A DNA stretch of 64,000 bases, taken from the NCBI GenBank assembly GCA_009746045.1, contig RPFO01001400.1:186001-250000 (forward strand), given 5' to 3'. This document shows, piece by piece, positions 49,049 through 60,017 of the stretch. The translations under genes and the position numbers were made by a program. This DNA is from Mesostigma viride. Its lineage: Eukaryota > Streptophyta > Mesostigmatophyceae > Mesostigmatales > Mesostigmataceae. Within the stretch, counting starts at the first letter, position 1. Every line of letters begins with the position of its first letter. The notes beneath the pieces are model-generated. The model worked only from the letters and a program-made list of their open reading frames with translations, had not been told where the DNA came from and searched no databases.

Positions 49049-51110
49049 ATACAGGAGCTAGGGCATGGCGTCTCAGCAGAGAGCATCTCTCTGCATAGGC
49101 AGAGCATGGCTAAATTCTTAGTGCAACATCCATGGGGGGTCTGATTATAGGCATGGCTTGGCTAAATTCTGAAGGCCTCATCCATGGGGGCCATTGTGGG
49201 CGCACATGCGCTGGGGCCGCGTGGTATAGGCTAAGCCTTACTAATCTACACTTCTGCTACATTTCCTAGACTGGGTTTGCTGAGGTGGCAGGGGGTGCCT
49301 GCCAGGGCTTGTGGTCGACGTGGATGACGTCCCCCCTCCAGTATACCGGTTTCCTACCTGCGCTTTGCCGAATCTCAGTGGAGGTAGGTCGGCCATGTAT
49401 AGCTCACGTCGCCGTTGTTGCTGGGCCAGGGTCAAGTCGTCGTCTAGCATGAAGTGAGTCCCCGAGAGCTCTTTGCGGCATTTAAGGAACGACATCATGG
49501 CTATACAGGAGCTAGGGCATGGCGTCTCAGCAGAGAGCGACTCTCTGCATAGGCATAGCATGGCTAGATTCCTAATGCAACATCCATGGGGGGTCCGATT
49601 ATTATAGGCATGGCTTGGCTAAGCTCTGAAGGCCTCATCCATGGGGGCCATTATGGGCGCACATGCGCTGGGGCCGCGTGGTAGGCTAAGCCTTACTAAT
49701 CTACACTACTGCTATATTTCCTAGACTGGGTTTGCTGAGGTGGCAGGGGGTGCCTGCCAGGGCTTGTTGTCGACGTGGATGACGTCCCCCCTCCAGCATA
49801 CCGGTTTCCCCCCTGCGCTTTGCCGGAGCTGAAGGTAGGTCGGCCATAGCTCACGTCGCCGTTGTTGCTGGGCCAGGGTCAGGTCGTCGTCCAGCGTGAA
49901 GTGAGTCCCCGAGAGCTTCTTGCGGTTTTTAAGAAACAACAGCTTGTCCGCCATGTACTTAAAGGTGAGGAGCATGGGTGCCGGGCCAGCCTTACCCCGC
50001 GCGCGGGGGAGGCGAACAGCCGACATGTGCAGCTCACCAGTAATGTGCATATGGGGGCAAAAATGTCGCGCTTAAATGCCGTAAGAAGGGTTGTCGAGTC
50101 CTCACCTGCCGGCTGGTCGAAGTTCTTGACTATGACGTTGTGGCTGCGCTGGGTGCGGTCGGCCTCCTCGCGGAGGTCGAGGGCTTGTTGTTTAAGCTAT
50201 GCCGCGATGGTGGAGGTGGTGGAGGTGGTGGAGGTGGCGTGGTGCTTGAGCAGGTCCGCCAAGGTCTGGGTGGGAGGGGCGTCGCCGCTTGGGCCAGCAG
50301 AGGCCGGCTGGGCAGCGATATCCTTCACCGACTGGGCGGTGATGCCGGCGGTGTTCTGCAGGCATTCGATTAATTGCGATGGCGGTGTCCTGGCCGGAGA
50401 TGCTGGTCGATGGCGAGGAGCTGGGCTTTGATGTCGGCGGTGGAGGTGGAGGTGGCACTGGAGGTGGAGGCGAGGAGGGTGGAGGTGGAGGTGACGGTGG
50501 TGGAAATGTGAGGGAGCTCAGCAGCCAGCGCGCCGCCCAATGCCGCCACATCTGCGGCAAGGGGGGTCACGTGCCAGTGCTGGAAGACTTCCGTGATGAT
50601 GGAGCGGTATGTGGCTGCGGAGATGGTGGGGGCCCAGAGCTCGCCGTCAGACTTCGTCAGCAGGGATCAGAGAAGCATGTGCTGAAGCTCGGGCCGGGGG
50701 TACAAGCCCATCAGCAGCAGGTCGCGGCTCTGCTTAAATTAGTGCCGTCATATTCCAGGAGGCGGTGGATGTCGTGAAGGTGGAGGCACGTACAGCTAAA
50801 GAAGCGAGGCGTAGTCCCCGAAGAAAATGCTATGCAGAGCAGTTGCCGGGGAAATGTCGTATACCAGTTGCGCTCGTCGGCATGGAAGGAATGGAACTTG
50901 AAACGCGGTTGAATCGCGTGGAAAGGATGAGCGGCTGCGTTTAGGGTCTGGCGATGCCGATGGCGAGGCCGCGGAGGAGTGAACCACTAACGCTTGGCTA
51001 TAGGGTCACCGTTGCCTGCGAGGCCGGGAGGCGAAGCTGCAGCCGAAGCTGCAGGCGTATTTGCTTGGCTCATCGCAGCTTCCAAACTGCGATTCGTCGA
51101 GTTGCGTTTG
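49047..51110 (-). pseudogene. ORF1-only LINE fragment 2 with tandem duplicated end
   Basis: Minus strand. N-terminal block A-L-H-S-I-F-F-G-D-Y-A-S at about 50820, a Pro/Thr/Ser-rich linker (GGAGGTGG repeats at 50200-50510), then the C-terminal domain at 50050-49721: T-F-K-Y-M-A-D-K-L-L-F-L, T-L-D-D-D-L-T-L-A, R-R-R-E-L-W-P-T-Y-L and V-I-H-V-D-N-K-P-W. 3' sequence follows to 49501. A second, more mutated copy of the C-terminal domain and 3' end lies at 49047-49500 (period 454 bp). No endonuclease or RT is attached. It is the same kind of element as 4860-6360. Confidence 0.65.
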
Positions 51111-52329
51111 CTCGACATAATATTGCGTAATCACAACACCGCGAACCCGCCAAATTTTGACATAAATTATTGTCCGGATTTCGTCCGAGATCTAGATTTT
51201 TCCCGCGCCGCGAGAGACGAAAACGACGAAAACACCCATGGCGGTCGAGCATCAGCTAGCGTTCTGAAACCTGCGTCATTTCAGCCGCCTGAGGTGTCAA
51301 AACGAAGCTTACATCACGATTAATCCATGGAATAAGTTTGGAATGATATGCGCTGTGATTGCGACGAGGGCATTGAGCGGGACAAATATTATTTTTGCAG
51401 CGCACAATTTTTTTCGCGAAATCCAGATTTCTCGGTGGTACGTGTCTCACGGTCCTGGATACGGGAGGAAACGAAAAACCCGGCACGATAGCTCAGCTTG
51501 TTCGTTATAATATTCCCGAAGAGGTTAGTGTTTTCGTTTTTTGAGTTTCGCTTTTAATTTTCCGGCATTTGCGTGAATAAACTGGGGGGTGCGAAATCCG
51601 TCTGTTTCTTGCGTCATGCAATGCATATCTTTATCGTCAGATAATTACCTCTTTAGGCTATGCCCGACCTTCCGATACTGCCAGCCTGCGGCAATAAGCC
51701 AGCAGGACATATGGCGTGCACGAGATTCCGCGCAAAGGTCCTTAATGGTCTCCCGGCTGTGCAATAAGTGCGGTAAAAACTGCGAAAATTGCTTATAATG
51801 CCTGTAGAAAGCTCTTTGCGACAGTGTTTTCCAAGCGAGTTTATCGTTCTTTTGACGCCCGATACAAAAGGCAAAGGGGGGCATCGTTTTTAATTAGTCG
51901 GCATGCGGTTTCGAGGTGTGATGGGCCGGGCAGAGGACCTCGCCACGACACGCTGGGTTCAAGCTTCGCATCTCCCGGCAGCCATAAAGAAGCGCAGATT
52001 AAGCGAGGTGAGCGAGCTAGAGGGCCCAGGATCGCTGCTAACGCAAGGCAGCTTCTCAAAGGGTAGAGAGCTGGATTAATAAGACGTTCTCAAGTGCATT
52101 TTGCAGTGGTTATTGCCACCTTGTCCAGATATTTGCCCTCGTCTTTCTGATTTAAAGACTGTTTTAAAGAGGGATAGGATAACGTTTCCAACGTTGTTGC
52201 TCATTCATTAAAGTAAAGAAAGAGCCTTTTCAGTTGCTGACAACGAGATGGAAGCTGCCTCATGCAAACTACCCATGCAATGCAAGTGATGCAACGTGAG
52301 GCCATGCATGGCTAACGTTGACTTCATGC
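51111..52329. other. Unassigned noncoding region
   Basis: Short frames only (for example 51645-51884 on the minus strand and 51824-52066 on the plus), none with a recognisable motif. A GGGTTCAAGCTT near 51957 looks faintly like a tRNA T-arm/B box but no tRNA fold or A box accompanies it. Nothing else is seen. Confidence 0.4.
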
Positions 52330-53560
52330 GTGAGTTGGGCAGGTGGCTGGCTAGGTGTGTGGCTGGCTAGGTGAACGGGGCGTGTATGGAGGGACCTGAT
52401 GGTGCGGGCGTGCGAGGGCAAATGGGCGGGCACATGCCTGGCTGGTTTGGGTGTTGGGTGGTTAGGTGGTTTGGTGATCGGGTTGTTGAGTGGTTAGGTG
52501 GTTAGGTAGTTGTGTAGCTGGTTGATTGGTTGGTTGGTTGTTCAGTTGCCCTGGAAGTCTTGGGTGGGAGGCTTAGGCTGTAGATGCTTCAAGGGATTCC
52601 TAGACATGGGTGGGTTCAATGGCAGGTGGCTGGCTGAAAGGTGGATGCCTTGGTAAATGGCTGGCCGAGTAGGTGGGAGCACAGGCAGGTGAGAGGGTGG
52701 GTGGATGGGTGGCTGGTCATGATGGGTAGACGAGTGTTAGGGTGATCGGTTGTAGGCAGATGGCCAGGTGTCTGCGTGATGATAGGCTTTGGAGACTCCT
52801 AAGTGGGTGGGTAGTTAGATGTGTGAGTGAAACAATTGCATGGGTTTGAGGATGGTGGGTTAGTGGTTGGGTGGTTAGGGATGCGTGTGGGTGGGTGGGT
52901 TGGTGGATGGGCCATTGGTGGTTGGTGGCTGGTGGATGTGTAGATGACTAGGTGTGGGTCGGTGGGCGAAGGGACGGGTAGATGGGCGGGTGGGCGCACA
53001 GATATGGATGCGTGGGTGGGTTTATGGTTGGGACCGACTCACCTGATATCGCTGGTGAAGGGCTGTGCAGGTTGGGGGTGAGGTGGGGGGTGGCTGGCTG
53101 AGAAAGTGCATGTGTGGGTGGGTCAGTGGGTATAAGGGTGGGGGGGCACTGAGTGGTTGAGTGGGTGGGTGGGTGGGTGGGTCAAGGGTGGGTGGCCGGA
53201 TGGTGCATATGGGGCATGCTGGCTGGGTGTTTAGGTGGTTGGGTGGTTGGGTGGTTGGCTCATGGGATGGGTGAGTGCTTCCTTATTACCTATTATAGGT
53301 GTGTGGGTTGCAAGCGCAGGTGCCTTGCTGGGTGGGTGAATGTCCAAGTGGGTTGGTTAAGCTGGTTGGGTGCCTAGGTGCATGCGTGGTTATATAATAA
53401 GGTGGGTTAGCACGTGCACGGCTGGCTGGCTGGCTTTGGTCACTAGGTGGGTGGACGTGTGGGTGGCTGGGTGCACGGGCGCGCAAGAGTGTAAGCAGTT
53501 CATTGGGTGGGTGACCAGGTGGCTGCATGGGTGGGTTACTGCATGGGTGGCTCGGTGCCC
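52330..53560. repeat. G/T-rich degenerate minisatellite
   Basis: About 1.2 kb of GGTGG/GGTTG/GGCTG-type 4-5 bp units on the + strand with strong strand asymmetry. A perfect (GGGT)n block at about 53160-53181 is followed by more GGGTGG, so G-quadruplex potential is high. ORFs here (Trp/Gly/Val-rich) are artefacts of the repeat. Confidence 0.8.
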
Positions 53561-54598
53561 ACAAAGCACAAGAGATGGAGACATGGGATATGCCAATACC
53601 ATATCACGTGAGCATACGTGGATGCCAGGTGACATGTGCCAGCGGCTGGGTGTCACTTCACCTTGATGTTCGCTCGGCATGTTCTTGACATGTATTACAC
53701 GTATATATCACGCATGGTGCGTGTTGGTAGCAACCAAATGGCTGTGTTCTAGTGACGTGGCATGTATTGTCCACCTTTCCTTCCCATTTTGCAATGTGCC
53801 AAGTAGTTTAAAGGTATGGTGTTATGGGGTATATATGGACGTGCACTGCGCATCACAGCAATGTGGCATACTGGCAATGTCTACCTTACATTATACATTC
53901 TGCTAGCTATGGTCACCACTCAGGCATTCACATGCCCCAAGGTTTTGCACGCTGTTTGTACTAGTCATTCTTGAGTTGCCTGCAAAGAATTAACATGATG
54001 TGCCCTAGCTTGGGGAGTGTCTTGGTGGTTAGTGTTGTTAAAATTGTGATAAAAAAGAGCCAAAATGGTGACAAATGCAGGCAAATGTCACCATTTTGGG
54101 CTCCGTATGATCTGAATTTTTGCACATGAATTGTGGGGACCCTGTGTCAGGTGTTGGCATGATGACAATAGGTTTGGGTGTCATTCTGCACATTATTTGG
54201 ATTTAATATTAATTAAAAATTGCCATTTACGACAAATGCTAGCACTATTTTGCTAGCATTTGTCACTAAATAGGGCTCCGAATGCCCTAGAACTTTGTAC
54301 AAGGTCAGAACAACTCGTATTCGTCACCCTTGCAAAGTTACAGCATAATCTGATATCAATTATTGTTGCTATGCAAGTGCAAGTGGTTTAGGTGGCCAGT
54401 TTTGGCCTTGGATCTGGAGTTAACTTAAGCAGGGAATACCACGTAAACTTAACATTTTGACTCAACTACTCCACCACTAGCCAGACACATCCCGGGGAGT
54501 CGTGGGATCCAATCCTAGGTCAATCCAACCATAAACTTGCCATGGGCCAGAATTTATGTAAAAAAAAGGCCATTTCAAGGTGTTGTGATAGTGTGACT
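53561..54598. other. Unassigned noncoding region with two hairpins
   Basis: No coding motif. Hairpins at 54060-54099 (14-bp arms) and 54231-54264 (perfect 14-bp arms) are each followed by a GGGCTCCG(T/A)ATG box, suggesting two diverged copies of one repeat. Confidence 0.5.
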
Positions 54599-54770
54599 CG
54601 GAAAATTATATCAGCATGTGCGTCTTAGAAAGACGAAGCGATTGTGATATTCACGACTAAATTCAGTGCTCAAACGTGAAAGTTATGAGCTCCGCCGTCA
54701 GCCATGGCTACCTCGTGGCTCGTGGCTCGTGGCTTGTGGCTCGTGGCTCGTGGCTCGTGGCTCGCCGGCC
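54599..54770. repeat. Dispersed repeat R1, copy 2, with GTGGCTC expansion
   Basis: Matches 6369-6505 at about 90%. At 54713-54769 it carries about eight GTGGCTC heptamers, where copy 1 has about one and a half. Confidence 0.75.
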
Positions 54771-55787
54771 AGAATACCTCCTGTCCCGTTTGCGTGCCAT
54801 TATATCCTAGCCTATCACTTGGAAGGCATATCCATAGCAATAGAGTACTCATGTGTGTGATCCACTATATTCAAACAATTACTCATTGCAACCACTCTCG
54901 GGGGCTGCTCCGGATTGTTCCACTATTAAACCCCTTGACGACAACACCAAGTTGTGAGGGAGAGTAACGAGCGAACAACGACCACCATGGCCGCTGCCGT
55001 GCTCCTAAATACCTCCAAAAATCCCGGCATCCATGCGCTGTCGCATTTGCCAGCAAGCCGCCTGACGTGCAGTTAGACTGCCAGCAAAATGCTTAGCAAG
55101 TCTGTTCGACAGCCACGTGCGAGCCATGCAGCACACCGCACACTACGATCTGCGTATCTAGCTTTGTCCGATGGACTGAACATCATTCCGTCTGGACAAT
55201 ACAAAAGATTCGTAACTGCCAAATGTCACGCACCGGAATATTGCGCAAGCCACCAAGGCTTTGCGCCCAAAAGTCTTGTGCCTGAACCTAAGTCAGGTCA
55301 CCTAAGACTGTCACTCTAGAAATTCAGGCCTTTCCGGCGCGGCGCTCCACAACGGCCCAAGGAACAAAGCCTGCGGCCTACTGAATCGGAACCAACCAAA
55401 CGTCGGTAACGATTCCGATTACGGCAACCGCGTAACTTCTTGAGTGCACGGACGTAAATGATCACGGACGTGACACTCCGCCACAACGGAGTTATGTTAC
55501 AATTCAATTCAATTCAATTCCATATACTCCTAACGGAGTTACATATGTTACTGATTAATTAATTAATAAATAATCCCAACGGAGTTATGTTCCTAATAAA
55601 TAAATTAATTAATGCGGTGTAGATCCCTCCCAGGCCTGGTGGCCCGGCAGTGATGTTGCTGCCTGTACGTCGTAGTTTTGTGATGTACATAGTTAGTTGT
55701 ACCTTGTGCAGCTCAGGCGTGATCCTTGCATGCCCGTGTCAGATTACTATTATTTTCTTTAGTTAGTTGATATAGATCGAATGGATG
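54771..55787. other. Unassigned noncoding region
   Basis: No motif-bearing ORF. Three AACGGAGTTA(T/C)...TGTT units at about 55488, 55534 and 55578 are separated by (AATTC)n and TTAATTAA microsatellites. Confidence 0.4.
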
Positions 55788-56226
55788 GTGTAAGCTATAT
55801 CTAGGTCCTTCCCACATTGTTAGGCACAGGCGCCTGGGCCTAGCCGGGCACCTGGCCCGCACAGATCATGCAGGTAGATACATCAGATAGACTAGCTGGC
55901 ACCAAGCCCGCCCAGCCTGGGCGATATGTCCGGCCTCACCTGGCGTGCCCCCGGCCGCGCGCGGCAGGGCCGCCACCCGTGGACTTCTCGTGATAGACTC
56001 GGCATGGACATGTGCTACACTAGACGTGACGGGCTCACACCCGGGCAGCCTCCTGGTTTGTCTGTAATATGGAGGCAGATGGTGCGCAAGGATAGATGGC
56101 AAGTAGTGATGAAGGAGACCACCCCCAAGCCTGTGGGGGCTCCGCGTGGGACCAAGTATGGCATTCATAGCGATTCGGGCCGCGGTGCCCACACCCCTGT
56201 AACTAGGACCTAGATATAGCTTACAC
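55788..56226 (+). pseudogene. LINE 3' segment with inverted terminal copies
   Basis: 439 bp homologous to the C-terminus and 3' end of LINE alpha (R-D-R-L-G-M-D-M-C-Y-T-R, R-Q-M-V-R-K-D-R-W-Q-V-V). It begins with the reverse complement of its own 3' end: GTGTAAGCTATATCTAGGTCCT (55788-55809, 22 bp) is perfectly inverted at 56205-56226. In LINE alpha the same sequence occurs only at the 3' end, so the left arm is an inverted addition. Confidence 0.7.
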
Positions 56227-56239
56227 CCCCCCCCCTTTC

Positions 56240-57050
56240 ATGCTGTACAAGAAGGGCTCTGCTGCTGACCCCGGTAACTACCGGGGTGTCTGCCTCCAGA
56301 GCGCCACGCCGAAGGTCTTCATGCGCATGATGCTGCACAGGCTCCGCGCCGCGCTGGACCCACACCTGGATGAGTCTCAGATGGGTTTCCGTCGTGGTCG
56401 TAACACTGTCATGGCTGTGTTTGTCGCGCGCCGGTTGATGGAGGAGGTGCGTCGCCTCCCCCCTGACAGTTTGCCGCTGGTCTTCATTTTTGTTGACTAT
56501 ATCAAGGCCTTTGACACGGTCCTCTGGGAGGCTCTTTGGGCCATCCTAGCTCTGGATCGAGTGCCACCTGCGTTTATTGCTGCCATTCGCCGGCTGTATG
56601 AGGGCTCACAGGCAGTCGTGCGGACTGCGGAAGGCACCACCCCACCATTCCCCCTTCACCACGGGGTGTGGCAAGGTTGTGTCCTGTCCCCATATACCTG
56701 TTCATTATTGTCGTGGATCACGTCATGCGCCGAGCACGTGCGCGCTTTACTGCTCTTAAGGGGTTCGAGCCAGGCTTGGACATCCTTAACGAGAAAGAGC
56801 ACGGCGGGGTTGAGCCTGGCTACCGCCTGGCCGACCTGATTTATGCGGATGACACCACCCTCATCGCGCGTCCCGAGGACATTCAGACCTGGCTGTCCAG
56901 ACTGTCTGGGCCTGGAGGCGAGGGCGGTGGGGTTGGAGATTAGTGTCAAAACTGAGGCGATGGTGATTGGGGCCTCCAGTCGCCCACCGCTGCCGCGCCT
57001 GCTCGACGGGACGACGGTCCCGTTCCGCGACCGCTTCAAACTGTTACTAA
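56240..57050 (+). pseudogene. LINE reverse transcriptase fragment
   Basis: Plus strand. M-L-Y-K-K-G-S-A-A-D-P-G-N-Y-R-G-V, G-F-R-R-G-R-N-T, F-V-D-Y-I-K-A-F-D, G-V-W-Q-G-C-V-L-S-P, then after a frameshift near 56690 L-I-Y-A-D-D-T-T-L, the intact YADD box. It ends near 57050 shortly after F-R-D-R-F-K-L-L. Homologous to LINE alpha RT but better preserved at the active site. It lies downstream of its own C-terminal part, so the locus is rearranged. Confidence 0.8.
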
Positions 57051-59333
57051 GTGTAACGACTAAAAATGATCATCAGCATCATCCACAATCCAATATGAAA
57101 GATCTTTTACCTGGGTTGCTTTCTTGAGTTGCAGAACTTCAAGTATCCGAGCAACGTTGAGATGGAAATTCCACAGCACGTGATTTAGGGAATCACAACC
57201 CCTTGTAGACACAAAGACAAGCTCGTGTATAGACGACCTCTGTGGAACTGAAGGACGTCTATAGCCAAGGGGCTCTTCTGAATGGACAACAAAGACAAGC
57301 TTTATTATACCATGATGAATCAAAACCAACGTAGCAACAATGGCGACCCCACGTCCTTGATATCGACGTGCTTGTCGAGCTTGCTCCAACCTTAGCCTGA
57401 AGAGAACCAATCAGAATCATGGAATTCTACTGTTAAGCCTCCCACGGTCCTTAATTTAGGACTTTGTCCTAAATTAAGGACCAATTTACTATAACCGAGG
57501 TACCGGGGGGGGGGGTCACTATATGGACCGTACCCCATGTGGACCGTACCCGGCATGATGTACCCGACCCGTGGTACCGGCACATGGTACCCGGATTCCG
57601 TACCCGGGTACCGGGTATAATGGCGGGAAAGTAGGTACCTCGACCAAAAATATAACCGATTTTGGAGCGAAAAAGTGGGTGCGGGAATGATCTGAGGTGG
57701 ATATGGCGACCTGACAATCGTGGCCGGCGTTTTCACGTGCGTTTATCATTTCGGGCGCCCAGTAGCAAAAACGAAAGGTCGTTAGTTATGCTTAAAGGCT
57801 GTGAAATTTTCTGCGCAAGTTTTTATGTGTAGCGCTGTAGCACAGCGGCACAACACAAATGGGTCGCAGATCGCCTGCTCGCGGAGGGTCGATTTTGGCA
57901 CAAACATGTTAGTGTATTAGCAATGGTGGTGCGAATCAAGCCAGGAAATTTTTGTGGACGATTTTGATTATAGTCTGGAGTTTATAAACGGAGTATTTGA
58001 CATGGGAGCGCCTGGGCCGTGATATTCTTGCCCGATTTCCATTGTCGACCATGTTTTAGGGACGTTCAGGCTGGGCAGCGAGCGCACCTTATAGGTCTTC
58101 ACTTTCGGTATTTCTTGGACCTAGAACGCAGCACAAGCGTGGTTTATATCATTTTCGAACCGGTTGGCCAGCTTTGGTGCGCTCAGCTCTCGGAAAGCTG
58201 ACCTCGCTGCGGATTTCAGCGACTTTTTTGCAACCATCTGGAATGAGGCGACGTAAGTAGCAGGTACGTGCCGGGGTGCCCTAGATCATGAGTGTAACTG
58301 GCAACGCTGTCGTGGTGTTTTGAGTCAGTAAGCTATGCCTAAAAAGAGGGGACGCTCTCTGTGCACATAACTGTCACACATAGTTGGTTTACGTCATACA
58401 ATTTTTTACGTCTCTATCTTCGTCGTCCGCTGCAGCTAAAACACACATGCGTAAGAGCAGTTTTACTCATGTGTTAGTTATAAACCATGGTCCTATGGCC
58501 TGCAGTTGTTCAGGGTGTTCTCAGACAGTATATACAATATGGTTTAGGTGTTACATGCACCCTGAATTCGCTCACAAAGCGTTGCATGTTAGCACAACGT
58601 TGTTCTGTAACTTGATTTGGCTGCATTCATGTGTTAGTTGCAATGCAAATGCAATGTTTTTTCATCGCTGGGTGGTGGCCAGCATGTCCGTGATGTCAAA
58701 GAAGGCTTGGCATATGCTTAGAGAAAGTTTACCGCAAGGGGTGGGCCATGTTCAAGCCGGGCAACCTCAGCAACCATGCAACCGTATATTGCATTACCTG
58801 CACCATCTGTGACACCGTGAAGCACGCGTATATATAGAGGCAGCCACAGCAGGGTATGGCCTTGTTATACGCTGCCCCGCCATCCCAAGGCCTCGTAGGG
58901 TCCCCTAGCGCTTGTAAGATGCTCAAGGGACCGTGTGGATAGCATGGTCATGCGTTGACACTAATTGGTCCTATTGGTCCTAAATTCTCATTTTGACCAA
59001 ATTCGCGGTTTGAGGCCTGCCATGGGCCAGGGTCCATTCAGGCACTAAATGTAATTATTTGAACCCAGGTTTTTGTCCAAAATTCAAAAAGTGTGTTATC
59101 TGTCAGTGGTAAAAATGCCAGGGTCAAAATTTGATGTTTGCACATATATTTTTTAATTCAAACTGGTCCTAAAATAAGGACTTTTCTTGGGAACATGGAC
59201 ACTACACAAGATCTTCGTATCCATCCTAGTCACACAAAACAGAACAACACCACACACAGCCTGGCAGAATCTTTCCATGAGATCCTAAATCTGTCGTAGC
59301 ACTGAAGTCCCAAAGGAGCATTTAAGACTCAAT
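57051..59333. other. Unassigned noncoding region
   Basis: A perfect 17-bp hairpin lies at 57446-57482. A GTACC-rich block lies at 57499-57625. ORFs such as 58384-58812 have no motif. A second GGTCCTAAA(A)TAAGGAC-like sequence occurs near 59165. Confidence 0.4.
57446..57482. repeat. Perfect hairpin, 17-bp arms and 3-nt loop
   Basis: GGTCCTTAATTTAGGAC, TTT, then the exact reverse complement. It could be a MITE relic or a stem-loop of a transcript. Confidence 0.9.
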
Positions 59334-59462
59334 AGTACCAACCAACAAACTACAACCCCACGTGGATCAGGCCACGACCAATGAGGGCTCCTATCAGTAG
59401 TACCAACCAACAAACTACAACCCTACGTGGATCAGGCCACGACCAATGAGGGTTCCTATCAG
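59334..59462. repeat. 65-bp tandem duplication
   Basis: Copies start at 59334 and 59399 (AGTACCAACCAACAAACTAC...), about two differences. It probably lies in the 3' LTR of chromovirus H. Confidence 0.85.
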
Positions 59463-60017
59463 TTGGCTGACAAAGTATCAGCTCCAAGTACCGTCGTCTT
59501 AGAAACCTCATAACTTTCTCAATACTGATCCAAAAGTCCTCGAATAAAAGCCAAACATTCACAAAACAAAGGATGTAACAACAAAGTCATTTTTGCTTGT
59601 TACATATCTCCCCCTCAAAACTGGACCTCCCAGGTCCAATAGCCAACTCTTGAAGGCAGAGGAACATTGAACAGAAATCCACCATCTCTTGGGAAAAGCA
59701 GATGGGTTTTTACATCCCTGAAACAGGGCCTCCTATCTCATAAACATCTAGTCACAGGTCTCTACAGCAAACAAGTCACTACCTTATCTACTATAAAGCC
59801 AGATAAACACATCTCATAATACAAGGTCTTCCATTCAGCATCCTGGAACCTGGAACTCTGGACTGGAACATCAGAACTGGACTGGAGCCCCCCCCATCAT
59901 CCATCCTGGAATCCCCCCCTCACACCACAATCCAAAGCACCTTCCATGCTCTTCCCCCATCCTTCCCCATCCTCTTCCTGCACAGCTCTGTTCTTCACAG
60001 GCTATACCAATCCCCAT

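Noticed and set aside
51940-52010. Possible tRNA or SINE B box (GGGTTCAAGCTT)
   Set aside because: No A box at proper distance, no cloverleaf fold with paired acceptor ends.
52330-53560. Telomeric repeat or protein-coding Trp/Gly-rich ORFs
   Set aside because: Units are degenerate GGTGG/GGTTG with no regular TTAGGG/TTTAGGG-type period; the ORFs follow the repeat in several frames.
58384-58812. 142-codon ORF in the right-hand noncoding region
   Set aside because: No motif, no good upstream context, no homology to nearby elements; length is within chance for this region.
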